Assembly (NCBI GenBank): GCA_937930495.1
Contig: CALGKL010000334.1
Location: 1 to 16,835, forward strand
Origin: an uncultured Gloeocapsa sp.
GTDB lineage: Bacteria > Cyanobacteriota > Cyanobacteriia > Cyanobacteriales > Gloeocapsaceae
Length of the DNA stretch: 16,835 nucleotides
Direction: 5' to 3'
In this document: positions 6,155 to 13,903 of the stretch, piece by piece
Position numbering within the stretch: position 1 is the first letter of the stretch
Layout of the letters: every line of letters starts with the position of its first letter
Position numbers and translations under genes: made by a program
The notes under the pieces: generated by a model
What the model was told of the DNA's origin: nothing
What the model saw: the letters and a program-made list of their open reading frames with translations, nothing else
The model's database searches: none

Positions 6155-7366
6155 TTATTCTAAGGTTAAGGGAGAACTCAGATTGTCTTGGGGTAAAAAA
6201 GAACGATCCATCGGTAGGGAGGCTACAGGCTCGGTTAAGGTAAAATCACCTTTTTCGATTAGGCTTTTTAAAGCCTCGGCTACTTCTAAAGAACGGGCAA
6301 TACTAGCTAAAGGTGCTGTTCTTACTGTTTTACCCTCAATGGTGATTTTACCGCTTTTTAATTGAGCATAGGTGACTAGACCAAAAGTAGGACGTACCCT
6401 TCTAGGTATAGAAAAGTCAACAATTGGCGCTACTATTTCCTCGTCTTGAATCCCACAACGTCTAATTACTCCTTCGTGTAAAACCGGTAAGGGAATCCCG
6501 ACACCTAACATTAAAGATGGTCCATAATTTTGAAAATAACAACCTCTCACCCAATAAGAGTCCATTTCTTTAGCATTACCAATCAAAGCTAAGGTCGCCG
6601 CCGGTCCAATGGGGGTATCATTGGGTAAACGTTTTTGCAAGGGAAAATGTTGTGTTCCCTCCCAGGTAATATAACCCATCGCTCCACCTAAAAAAATGCG
6701 CGTACCAATGCCGATTACTTCTAATTTAGGATCGTTAAACAAAGGAGAAATGGCTCCAGGATTGGAGTAAACCGCATTTCCTAAACGGGGTAACAATGGA
6801 CCTAGATAGGTAAATAAAGGGCGATCGCCTGCATTCACCCCAACAATAAAATTTTGATAAAGATTGCGAGGATTAAATAAATAAAATTGATTGATGGTAT
6901 CGCGGTTAATCGAGGTTTCTAAAGAAGCTCTCGGATAACAATCGGTCACTTGTCCAACAGCTCTTAGGTGGATTGTTTTCCCCGCAATTAATTCCTCTAT
7001 AACATGACCTCCCCCTTTTTCTTCCACTTCGGGAACTTCTGTTTTCCCCCCATAATCAGCCATGCTCGTAGCCCCTAGATATAAATCTACCGCGCCAAAA
7101 CCCGCATAAACAGGTATACCATCTAACCAACATTGCCGAATTTTAATCGGGGGATCCGTATGTCCAATGTTGATAAACGCTCCCGATGACTCCATCGCTT
7201 CAAATGTTCCGGTACAAATCACATCTACCTGTTCATAACAGCTCGTTACGCCTATTTCTTTAACTTTTTTTTTCAGCTCTGCTACTGTCCAAACTACAGC
7301 CGAACCTTGTTTAATTTTGGCGTTAATTGACTGAATTGTCCTTATCTGCTTCATTTTGGCTGACAT
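6155..7366 (-). CDS. DUF39/homocysteine-biosynthesis-family protein (COG1900 type)
   Basis: The 403-residue protein begins with the family pattern KQIRTIQSINAKIKQGSAVV and is homologous to the DUF39 domain of methanogen proteins such as MA1821. Those are implicated in making homocysteine from aspartate semialdehyde and a sulfur donor. Conserved-looking features are ICTGTFEAMESSGA with C51, the glycine-rich GHTDPP and YAGFGAVDLYLGAT stretches, TDCYP with C143, and GIGTRIFLGGAMGYI (219-233). C51 and C143 probably correspond to the two functional cysteines of the archaeal enzyme (inference). The C-terminal CBS domains of the methanogen protein are absent. The ATG at 7366 has GGAG 11 bases upstream. 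A second in-frame ATG lies at 7354. The gene overlaps the end of the small membrane protein gene by 44 bp, and the transglycosylase gene starts 4 bp after its stop. Substrate and reaction in cyanobacteria are not shown by the sequence. Confidence 0.82.
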   Translation of the reverse strand: MSAKMKQIRTIQSINAKIKQGSAVVWTVAELKKKVKEIGVTSCYEQVDVICTGTFEAMESSGAFINIGHTDPPIKIRQCWLDGIPVYAGFGAVDLYLGATSMADYGGKTEVPEVEEKGGGHVIEELIAGKTIHLRAVGQVTDCYPRASLETSINRDTINQFYLFNPRNLYQNFIVGVNAGDRPLFTYLGPLLPRLGNAVYSNPGAISPLFNDPKLEVIGIGTRIFLGGAMGYITWEGTQHFPLQKRLPNDTPIGPAATLALIGNAKEMDSYWVRGCYFQNYGPSLMLGVGIPLPVLHEGVIRRCGIQDEEIVAPIVDFSIPRRVRPTFGLVTYAQLKSGKITIEGKTVRTAPLASIARSLEVAEALKSLIEKGDFTLTEPVASLPMDRSFLPQDNLSSPLTLE

Positions 7367-7544
7367 TGTCTTGATTTCTCCAGATTAATAATAAAACCAT
7401 CACTACTGGAGGAAAAAATACCCCAATCAAGGCGTTAGTTGTACTAGGAGAGATGGGTAAGGTAACGGCAATATATTTAATAAATAAGGCTATTAACCAG
7501 GCGATCGCCAATACTTTGCCGATTAAGATTATTTTTGGTTTCAC
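7323..7544 (-). CDS. Small two-helix membrane protein, function unknown
   Basis: The frame encodes 73 residues with two hydrophobic segments (about 4-26 and 38-56) joined by a short loop TLPISPSTTN. A polar, acidic tail (57-73) ends the protein. It starts with GTG 4 bp after the response-regulator stop, and its last 44 bp overlap the start of the DUF39 gene in another frame. The even packing, the membrane-like composition and the lack of any other gene filling this gap support it as real. I recognise no domain or motif. No clear Shine-Dalgarno site is seen, so translation may be coupled to the upstream gene. It could anchor or tune a partner of the operon, but nothing in the sequence says which. 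Confidence 0.68.
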   Translation of the reverse strand: MKPKIILIGKVLAIAWLIALFIKYIAVTLPISPSTTNALIGVFFPPVVMVLLLIWRNQDNVSQNEADKDNSVN

Positions 7545-7548
7545 CGAA

Positions 7549-8112
7549 TTACTTTAGTTTTTGTTTGATGATTTGGACAACTTGATTAAATTGTTTCTTC
7601 ATTTGCGTCATTTCTTGCTGCATTTTGGCTATGGTTGCTTTAAGTTGTTTAATTTCTGCAGCCATCCCTTCGGGATCGGTAGAAACAGCCTCAACAGCTG
7701 GAGTTGCTTTTGCTGCTGGTTTAGCAACGGCGAATTTTTTCGCTTTTTGCATCGCATCTTTAATCCCTTCAATCAGTTGTTTTTGATCAAAGGGTTTTTC
7801 TACAAAGGCAAAATCCAAAAAAGGTTCTTTAATTTTATCGGTCACCTCTTCTTTACGACCGGACATCAAGACCAGGGGGATAGCTTTAAGTTCTTCCTGT
7901 TTTTGAATTTGAAGATAGACGTCCCAACCACTCATTTTCGGTAAAAAGAAGTCCAGCATAATTAAGTTAGGTTCTACGCTTTGGATCAAATTCCATCCCT
8001 CTTGTCCATCTTGCGCTTCTATAATTTCAAACTGTCCCTCTGGTAACATATCTTTTACACATCGTCTAATTACCCTACTATCATCAATAACCAGAATTTT
8101 CCGACTAGCCAC
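7549..8112 (-). CDS. Receiver-only response regulator with C-terminal coiled coil
   Basis: The protein has 187 residues from the chosen start. Residues 5-122 form a CheY-like receiver with acidic pair D10-D11, phosphorylation site D54 (LIMLDFFLPKMSGW), S84 and K106 (FVEKP), so all phosphotransfer residues are present. A linker rich in Ala, Lys and Pro (about 124-148) leads to a coiled coil (about 149-187, AAEIKQLKATIAKMQQEMTQ onward). There is no DNA-binding or enzymatic output domain, so it probably signals by protein contact or oligomerisation. AAGGAG at 8121-8126 stands 8 bases before the GTG at 8112, so I take that as the start. The longer GTG at 8121 overlaps the ribosome site itself. 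It is the first gene of the minus-strand operon leading to the small membrane protein, DUF39 and transglycosylase. No histidine kinase is nearby. Confidence 0.9.
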   Translation of the reverse strand: MASRKILVIDDSRVIRRCVKDMLPEGQFEIIEAQDGQEGWNLIQSVEPNLIMLDFFLPKMSGWDVYLQIQKQEELKAIPLVLMSGRKEEVTDKIKEPFLDFAFVEKPFDQKQLIEGIKDAMQKAKKFAVAKPAAKATPAVEAVSTDPEGMAAEIKQLKATIAKMQQEMTQMKKQFNQVVQIIKQKLK

Positions 8113-8120
8113 CAATTTCA

Positions 8121-8126
8121 CTCCTT
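8121..8126 (-). promoter_or_regulatory. Shine-Dalgarno site deciding the response-regulator start
   Basis: AAGGAG on the minus strand is a near-consensus ribosome binding site 8 bases before GTG at 8112. It is the strongest such site among the genes here and rules against the upstream GTG at 8121, which lies within it. Confidence 0.75.
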
Positions 8127-8282
8127 ATAACTCTTTATTTATAGATGAGCTTAATTATTTTTTTTAGCGATTTGAAATTTATTTTAGCCTATTTGACTTC
8201 TTCAAGAACTTAAAAGTCGCTGCCAAGGCTAGTCAATAGGTTTTTTTGAGATAATAGTTAAAAATTTCTGGTTATTATACCT

Positions 8283-9197
8283 ATGTCTAATCCTAGTCAC
8301 AACCTACAACCAGAGTGGAGTTCGGAAATTAGAAATTTCCCCTCTTGGTTACGTCCTAGTATTGGTAAAGCTAGCGACATTTCTCCGGTGCAACGAATTA
8401 TTAAACAACGCCAAATTTACACCATTTGTGAAGAGGGACGCTGTCCCAATCGTAGTGAGTGTTACGCTCAAAAAACGGCAACATTTTTATTAATGGGACA
8501 AACCTGTACTCGTGCCTGCGCCTTTTGTCAAGTAGAAAAAGGTCGAGCACCGATGATTTTAGACCCAAAAGAACCTCAAAAGGTGGCTGAAGCGGTTAAA
8601 TTATTGGGTCTACGTTACGTTGTTCTTACCTCTGTTGCTAGAGATGATTTAGCTGATGGTGGTGCTAGTTGGTTTGTTAAGGTAATGAACAAAATTCGTG
8701 AACTTAATCCTGGTACACAAATTGAGGTACTTACCCCTGATTTTTGGAGTGGTCATGATGCTGCTGTTAAACAAAAAGAGCGGGTTAAATTATTGGTAGA
8801 AGCTCAACCCGCTTGTTATAACCATAATATTGAAACCGTAGAACGTCTCCAAGGACCAGTCAGAAGGGGTGCTAAATACGATCGCTCCCTACGGGTTCTC
8901 AGTTTAGTTAAAGAGTTTAACCCTAACCTTCCCACCAAATCTGGTTTAATGTTAGGACATGGTGAAACCGAAGCCGAAATCAGACAAACTCTCCATGATT
9001 TAAGAGCCGTCGGTTGCGATCGCCTTACCCTTGGGCAGTATTTACGTCCTTCCCTAGAACATCTCCCGGTGCAAAAGTACTGGACTCCTGCTGAATTCGA
9101 CCAACTCGGTGACTTCGCTCGTTCCCTTGGTTTTACCCAGGTGCGCTCTGGTCCTTTGGTTAGGAGTTCCTATCACGCCGGCGAATCAGAAGCCTAA
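8283..9197 (+). CDS. lipA: Lipoyl synthase (radical SAM)
   Basis: LipA inserts two sulfur atoms at C6 and C8 of protein-bound octanoyl groups to make the lipoyl cofactor of pyruvate dehydrogenase and the glycine cleavage system. The 304-residue length fits the family. Both iron-sulfur clusters can be read. The auxiliary cluster cysteines are C49, C54 and C60 ([12 protein letters not shown]). The radical-SAM cluster cysteines are C75, C79 and C82 (CTRACAFC). The C-terminal RSSYHAGE (294-301) carries the conserved serine that ligates the auxiliary cluster. It is divergent from the response-regulator operon across about 160 AT-rich bases, in which I found no convincing promoter pair for lipA. 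No Shine-Dalgarno site precedes the ATG. The last 12 bp overlap the end of the convergent HdrB-like gene. Cyanobacteria often have two lipA copies, and this sequence does not show which one this is. Confidence 0.96.
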   Translation: MSNPSHNLQPEWSSEIRNFPSWLRPSIGKASDISPVQRIIKQRQIYTICEEGRCPNRSECYAQKTATFLLMGQTCTRACAFCQVEKGRAPMILDPKEPQKVAEAVKLLGLRYVVLTSVARDDLADGGASWFVKVMNKIRELNPGTQIEVLTPDFWSGHDAAVKQKERVKLLVEAQPACYNHNIETVERLQGPVRRGAKYDRSLRVLSLVKEFNPNLPTKSGLMLGHGETEAEIRQTLHDLRAVGCDRLTLGQYLRPSLEHLPVQKYWTPAEFDQLGDFARSLGFTQVRSGPLVRSSYHAGESEA

Positions 9198-10079
9198 CTT
9201 CTCTAAGACTGGTTGAGTAGAGACCACGTGACGGTCTAAACCTAATTTTTCTGGTGCTATACCCAAAGCTAGGGATACTAGTTGGGATAGATGTAGCACT
9301 GGAATGTTTAGCTTTTGCTTAGTGACTTTAGCTACCTCCGGTTGACGGGAATCCAGATTCAGATGACATAAGGGACAGGGGGTCACTAAACAATCTGCGC
9401 CAGCGGCGATCGCCTCAGCTAGATGTTTTCCCGCCATTTGTAAAGCTTCGGTCGTCGCATAGCTAGAGATAGGCCACCCACAACATTGGGTTCTCCCTGA
9501 ATAATAAATTGGGTTAGCTCCCACGGTAACAAAGACATTTTCCAGGGATTCGGGAGCAACCGGATGATCATAGGGTATATGGTCTTGACCTCTGAGTAAA
9601 TAACAACCATAAAAAGCGGCGCAATTTAGTCCGGCTAACTTACGCCTTACTTTAGCCGCTAAGGCTTCCAAGCCATAATCTCCTACCAAAACCCAGAGCA
9701 AATGTTTAACCTCTGTGGTTCCTTGATAGGGGTGACATTTTTGTTGAGTCAGAAAATTATTGACTTGATTGAAGTAATCTGGGTTATTTTGTTGAGCTGC
9801 TTTGAGTCTTTCATCTACGTGACCAATGACCCCTTGACAAGTGCTACAGTGGGTTAACATGGGTAAATGCAAAGATTCCGCTAAAGCCAGATTACGGGCA
9901 TTCACCGTATCTTCTAAAAGTTGTGAATCCTCTTTATAAGTCCCCGAACCACAACAGGCCGCTTGTTTAAGTTCGACTAGTTCTATCCCCAAAGCATTAG
10001 CCAGAGCGTTGGTAGATAAGTAGAGTTCCCGACAAGCTCCTTGAGCGACGCAGCCTGGGAAGTAAGCGTATTTGAGCAT
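9186..10079 (-). CDS. HdrB-like protein with two cysteine-rich CCG domains
   Basis: The 297-residue protein has two copies of the CCG motif of heterodisulfide reductase subunit B and related proteins. The first is C10-x31-C42C43-x34-C78xxC81. The second is C159-x39-C199C200-x34-C235xxC238, with an extra C153. In HdrB such motifs hold unusual [4Fe-4S] clusters that handle disulfides. In relatives (SdhE/SdhC-type, GlpC, LutA) they serve electron transfer to quinone or partner flavoproteins. There is no signal peptide or membrane helix. No HdrA, HdrC or dehydrogenase partner is adjacent: acpP is divergent and lipA is convergent with a 12-bp overlap. Its substrate in a cyanobacterium is unknown. 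The ATG at 10079 lacks a clear Shine-Dalgarno site but gives the exact family N-terminus (YFPGC). Confidence 0.9.
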   Translation of the reverse strand: MLKYAYFPGCVAQGACRELYLSTNALANALGIELVELKQAACCGSGTYKEDSQLLEDTVNARNLALAESLHLPMLTHCSTCQGVIGHVDERLKAAQQNNPDYFNQVNNFLTQQKCHPYQGTTEVKHLLWVLVGDYGLEALAAKVRRKLAGLNCAAFYGCYLLRGQDHIPYDHPVAPESLENVFVTVGANPIYYSGRTQCCGWPISSYATTEALQMAGKHLAEAIAAGADCLVTPCPLCHLNLDSRQPEVAKVTKQKLNIPVLHLSQLVSLALGIAPEKLGLDRHVVSTQPVLEKLGF

Positions 10080-10104
10080 ATATTTATTGTAGTTTAAACA
10101 AAGA

Positions 10105-10135
10105 TTGCTTTTTTGATCCCTTTTTCCGATATGAT
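10105..10135 (+). promoter_or_regulatory. Candidate acpP promoter
   Basis: TTGCTT (10105-10110) and TATGAT (10130-10135) are separated by 19 bp, longer than ideal. The overlapping TATAAA at 10135-10140 is an alternative -10. The region lies between the divergent HdrB-like gene and acpP, so a promoter is expected here. Confidence 0.35.
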
Positions 10136-10164
10136 ATAAAAATGTCTATCTTTAAGGATATCAT
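10131..10164. repeat. Inverted repeat in the acpP leader
   Basis: ATGATAT (10131-10137) and ATATCAT (10158-10164) are perfect 7-bp inverted arms 20 bases apart. The left arm overlaps the candidate -10 and the right arm is 18 bases before the acpP start. It could be paired operator half-sites or a weak leader hairpin. Confidence 0.4.
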
Positions 10165-10182
10165 CTAGGAAAAACAAAAACA

Positions 10183-10431
10183 ATGAATGAAGAAATCTTT
10201 GCTAGAGTTAAGAAAGTAGTAGTAGAGAAACTAGAAGTAGAAGAAGAGCAAGTAAAACTAGAAGCAGACTTCGCTAATGACTTAGGCGCGGACTCTTTAG
10301 ATCTAGTAGAACTAATCATGGCTCTAGAAGAAGAATTTGAGATAGAAGTGAGTGACGAAGTAGCTGAACAGCTCGATACCGTGGGCAAGGTAGTAGAGCA
10401 TATATCTAAAGAAAAAGAACCAGTTTCATAA
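10183..10431 (+). CDS. acpP: Acyl carrier protein
   Basis: AcpP carries growing acyl chains on a 4'-phosphopantetheine arm during fatty acid synthesis. The 82-residue acidic protein has the attachment site S38 in GADSLDLVEL (35-44) and the usual four-helix pattern. Length fits the family. The gene is strikingly purine-rich on the coding strand because of runs of GAA, GTA, CTA and AAA codons. The order acpP-fabF-tkt is conserved among cyanobacteria. fabF follows after 70 bp with no evident terminator, so co-transcription is likely. Confidence 0.97.
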   Translation: MNEEIFARVKKVVVEKLEVEEEQVKLEADFANDLGADSLDLVELIMALEEEFEIEVSDEVAEQLDTVGKVVEHISKEKEPVS

Positions 10432-10501
10432 CTATTTCACCCCCGAATTAACCCATCTAAGCTACCTGATGCAAAAACTGCCTTTGAATTAAATAAAAGA
10501 A

Positions 10502-11749
10502 ATGACCAATTTACAACTGAAACGAGTTGTGGTAACGGGATTAGGGGTGATTAGCCCCCTCGGGAACAATCTGGAAACATACTGGGAAGGTTTACTCAGT
10601 GGCAAGAGTGGCATAGGACCGATAACTCTGTTTGACGCCGAAAACCAAGCCTGTAAAATTGCCGGAGAAGTCAAGGGCTTTGAGGTCAATGATTATATCA
10701 ACCGCAAAGAAGCCAAAAGAATGGATCGTTTTGCTCAATTCGCCGTAGCAGCAAGTAAACAAGCTATAGCAGATGCGGGCTTAAGTATTAACGAGCTTAA
10801 TTCAGAACAAATCGGCGTAGCTATAGGTACAGGAATAGGAGGACTGCTAGTATTAGAGACACAACACGAAGTGTGTCTAACGAAAGGACCAAGTCGTTGC
10901 AGTCCCTTTATGGTACCAATGATGATTGCTAATATGGCAGCAGCACAGGTGGCGATACAACTAGGAGTAACAGGACCAAATCTCTGTCCAGTAACAGCTT
11001 GTGCCGCCGGGACTCATGGCATTGGCGACGCCTTGAGAATGATTCAAAGAGGTTATGTCAAAGCCATGATTTGTGGGGGAGCAGAAGCAGCCATCACTCC
11101 TCTGGCAGTAGCAGGGTTCAGCGCCGCTAAAGCTTTATCACTACGCAATGACCAACCAACCAAGGCGAGCAGACCTTTTGATAGGGATCGCGATGGCTTC
11201 GTCATGGGGGAAGGTAGCGGGATCCTCATCTTAGAAGAACTAGAACAGGCTCTAGCTAGAGGCGCCAAAATCTACGCCGAAGTAATCGGCTATGGACTCA
11301 GTTGTGATGCCTATCATCTGACAGCGCCAGCTCCTGAAGGACGTGGGGCGACCCGCTCTATGGAATTAGCCCTCAAGGATGCAGGAATTAAACCAGAGCA
11401 AGTAGATTATATCAATGCTCACGGGACGAGTACTCAGGCTAACGACATCAACGAAACCAAAGCCATCAAAAAAACCTTTGGCGCACACGCCTATAAATTG
11501 GCCATTAGTTCTACTAAATCGATGACCGGACATTTGTTGGGAGGCTCTGGAGGAATCGAAGCCATAGCAACGGTGATGTCAGTATATCAAGATAAAATTC
11601 ACGCCACTATAAATTTGGATAATCTAGATCCTGAATGTGACTTGGACTATGTACCCCGAGTGAGTCGTGAACAAAAAGTAGAGATAGCATTGTCTAATTC
11701 CTTCGGTTTTGGAGGAAATAACGCCACGCTAATCTTTAAAAAATATTAA
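10502..11749 (+). CDS. fabF: 3-oxoacyl-[acyl-carrier-protein] synthase II
   Basis: FabF condenses malonyl-ACP with acyl-ACP during chain elongation in fatty acid synthesis. The 415-residue thiolase-fold protein has the Cys-His-His triad: C167 (VTACAAGTH), H307 (INAHGTST) and H344 (KSMTGH, with K339). The C-terminal glycine-rich loop [10 protein letters not shown] (398-407) also fits. Length is typical. It follows its carrier protein gene acpP and precedes transketolase by 51 bp. That gap has only a weak AT-rich hairpin. KAS II is favoured over KAS I by the His-His triad and overall sequence pattern. Confidence 0.97.
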   Translation: MTNLQLKRVVVTGLGVISPLGNNLETYWEGLLSGKSGIGPITLFDAENQACKIAGEVKGFEVNDYINRKEAKRMDRFAQFAVAASKQAIADAGLSINELNSEQIGVAIGTGIGGLLVLETQHEVCLTKGPSRCSPFMVPMMIANMAAAQVAIQLGVTGPNLCPVTACAAGTHGIGDALRMIQRGYVKAMICGGAEAAITPLAVAGFSAAKALSLRNDQPTKASRPFDRDRDGFVMGEGSGILILEELEQALARGAKIYAEVIGYGLSCDAYHLTAPAPEGRGATRSMELALKDAGIKPEQVDYINAHGTSTQANDINETKAIKKTFGAHAYKLAISSTKSMTGHLLGGSGGIEAIATVMSVYQDKIHATINLDNLDPECDLDYVPRVSREQKVEIALSNSFGFGGNNATLIFKKY

Positions 11750-11800
11750 TCAGAATAATGGGATGATTATTTTACAGTCAACTTAAAGCAAATCAAGATT

Positions 11801-13807
11801 ATGGTTGTTCAAACTCAGTCACTTTCAGAACTCTGTATCAATTCCATCCGTTTTCTAGCTATAGACGCCGTCGAAAAAGCTAACTCGGGTCACCCAGGGT
11901 TGCCCATGGGCGCTGCTCCCATGGCTTTTGTCCTTTGGGATCGCTTTTTACGTTTTAACCCCAAAAATCCTGATTGGTTAAACCGCGATCGCTTTGTCCT
12001 GTCCGCGGGGCACGGTTGTATGTTGCACTACGCGTTATTATATTTAACGGGATACGATAGCGTTGGTATAGAAGATATTAAACAATTCCGGCAGTGGAAC
12101 TCCAAAACCCCAGGACACCCAGAGAATCACGTCACCAAAGGGATAGAAGTAACCACAGGACCACTAGGACAAGGAATCGCTAACGCCGTAGGCTTGGCGA
12201 TCGCCGAAGCTCACCTAGCAGCAACCTTTAATAAACCAGATTTTCCCCTCATCGACCATTACACCTACGTGATCTTGGGGGATGGTTGTAATATGGAGGG
12301 AATTTCAGGGGAAGCTTGCTCTCTGGCCGGACACCTAGGCTTAGGTAAACTAATCGCCCTCTACGACGATAACCACATCTCCATCGATGGCTCTACGGAG
12401 ATCGCCTTCACCGAAGACGTAGCTAAGCGTTACGAAGCCTATGGCTGGCACGTACAACACGTAGAAGACGGTAACACAGACCTGGAAGCCATAGAAAAAG
12501 CGATCGCCGCCGCTAAAGCAGTTACCGACAAACCGTCTTTAATTAAAATTACCACCACCATTGGCTATGGTTCACCCAACAAAGCCAACAGCCACGACGT
12601 CCACGGCTCACCCCTAGGTAAAGCGGAAATTCAAGCTACTCGGGAAAGTCTCGGCTGGCTTTACCCCGAATTTGAAGTTCCCCCAGAGGCCCTAGCACAA
12701 TTCCGTCAAGCGATAGCTAGAGGTGAACAACTAGAAAGAGAGTGGAACGAACTATTTCAAGCTTATAAAACTAAATACCCCGAAGAAGCCGCCCTCCTGG
12801 AAAGACTAATGAGCGGGAAACTTCCCGAAGGCTGGGCCGATGTCCTCCCCACCTATACCCCTGAAAGCAAAGCAGATGCTACCCGCAACCAATCGGGAGC
12901 TACCCTCAACGCCCTTGCCGGCGTTTTACCAGAATTAATCGGTGGTTCAGCAGATTTAGCCCCCTCCAACAAAACCCTACTCAAAGGTTATGGTGACTTC
13001 CAAAAAGGTCAATACCAAAATCGTAACCTCCGTTTTGGGGTCAGAGAACACGCTATGGGAGCTATCTGTAACGGGATCGCCCTCCATAACTCTGGTTTAA
13101 TTCCCTACGGTGCAACCTTCCTAGTCTTTACCGACTATATGCGCAACGCCATCCGCGTTTCGGCTTTATCCGAAGCAGGGGTTATCTGGGTGATGACTCA
13201 CGATTCCATCGCCCTAGGAGAAGATGGACCTACTCACCAACCCATTGAGCATATCGCCTCTTTACGCCTTATTCCCAATCTGATCGTTATTCGTCCCGCC
13301 GATGGTAACGAAACCTCTGGAGCTTATAAAGTAGCGGTAGAAAATCGTCATCGTCCCACTCTCTTAGCCCTTTCCCGTCAAAATCTACCCATTTTAGCCG
13401 GAAGTTCTCTGGAAAAGACCGCCCTTGGTGCTTACATCCTCGAAGACTGTGAAGGCACACCAGAACTAATCCTGATTGGGACCGGTGGGGAAACCCATCT
13501 CTGTGTAAAAGCCGCAGCTACCCTAGCTCAAGAAGGAGTAAAAGTCAGAGTGGTTTCTATGCCTAGTTGGGAACTCTTTGAAATGCAAGACGCTGCTTAC
13601 AAAGAGTCTGTCCTACCCAAAGCTGTTACCAAAAGGCTAGCTGTAGAAGCAGGTTCAACCATGGGGTGGTGTCGTTACGTTGGCAGCGAAGGAGCTACAA
13701 TCGGAATCGATCATTTTGGCGCCTCCGCTCCAGGTGAGGTAGTCTTAGAAAAATTCGGCTTCACCGTAGATAACATCGTTAAACAAGCAAAAGCTTTACT
13801 AGCATAG
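11801..13807 (+). CDS. tktA: Transketolase
   Basis: This thiamine-diphosphate enzyme moves two-carbon units between sugar phosphates in the Calvin cycle and pentose phosphate pathway. The 668 residues match the family length. The N-terminal diphosphate-binding domain shows SGHPGLPMG (29-37, H31), AGHG (69-72) and the metal/ThDP motif GDGCNMEG (160-167) through N191. The middle pyrimidine domain has [12 protein letters not shown] (381-392), the cofactor-activating glutamate E416 in GVREHAMG, and GEDGPTHQP (473-481). A C-terminal transketolase domain covers about 540-668. Three exact HIP1 octamers fall in this gene. It is the last gene of the acpP-fabF-tkt group and is convergent with rpoC1 96 bp away. 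No Shine-Dalgarno site is seen before the ATG. Confidence 0.97.
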   Translation: MVVQTQSLSELCINSIRFLAIDAVEKANSGHPGLPMGAAPMAFVLWDRFLRFNPKNPDWLNRDRFVLSAGHGCMLHYALLYLTGYDSVGIEDIKQFRQWNSKTPGHPENHVTKGIEVTTGPLGQGIANAVGLAIAEAHLAATFNKPDFPLIDHYTYVILGDGCNMEGISGEACSLAGHLGLGKLIALYDDNHISIDGSTEIAFTEDVAKRYEAYGWHVQHVEDGNTDLEAIEKAIAAAKAVTDKPSLIKITTTIGYGSPNKANSHDVHGSPLGKAEIQATRESLGWLYPEFEVPPEALAQFRQAIARGEQLEREWNELFQAYKTKYPEEAALLERLMSGKLPEGWADVLPTYTPESKADATRNQSGATLNALAGVLPELIGGSADLAPSNKTLLKGYGDFQKGQYQNRNLRFGVREHAMGAICNGIALHNSGLIPYGATFLVFTDYMRNAIRVSALSEAGVIWVMTHDSIALGEDGPTHQPIEHIASLRLIPNLIVIRPADGNETSGAYKVAVENRHRPTLLALSRQNLPILAGSSLEKTALGAYILEDCEGTPELILIGTGGETHLCVKAAATLAQEGVKVRVVSMPSWELFEMQDAAYKESVLPKAVTKRLAVEAGSTMGWCRYVGSEGATIGIDHFGASAPGEVVLEKFGFTVDNIVKQAKALLA

Positions 13808-13809
13808 TC

Positions 13810-13833
13810 AAAAATCCCCACAGTTTGGGGGAT
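13810..13833 (-). terminator. Likely intrinsic terminator downstream of rpoC1
   Basis: Read on the minus strand, ATCCCC and GGGGAT form a 6-bp GC-rich stem around an 8-nt loop, followed at once by TTTTT (13814-13810). It ends the rpoC1 transcript about 70 bases past its stop and lies directly after the tkt stop. In the plus direction the stem lacks a T-run, so it is a poorer tkt terminator. A longer inverted repeat, AGGAGT (13842-13847) with ACTCCT (13878-13883), lies in the same gap. Confidence 0.65.
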
Positions 13834-13903
13834 CAAAGTTTAGGAGTAACCCCACCCCTAAGACTAGATCCCCCTGGACTCCTCTCACAAGGACAAGTAC
13901 AAT

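Noticed and set aside
7561..7944. Open frame of 127 codons on the plus strand opposite the response regulator
   Set aside because: Extremely Phe-rich translation that is the mirror of Lys- and Gln-rich codons in the real gene.
8250..8278. Promoter for lipA (GATAAT at 8250 or TATTAT at 8273)
   Set aside because: No -35 at a suitable distance from the first. The second would start transcription inside the gene.
10161..10388. Ser/Thr-rich open frame antisense to acpP
   Set aside because: It results from the purine-rich acpP codons. acpP is certain and this frame has no independent signal.
11754..11771. AATAAT/ATTATT hairpin after fabF as a terminator
   Set aside because: The stem is only six A/T pairs with a short T tail, too weak to call.
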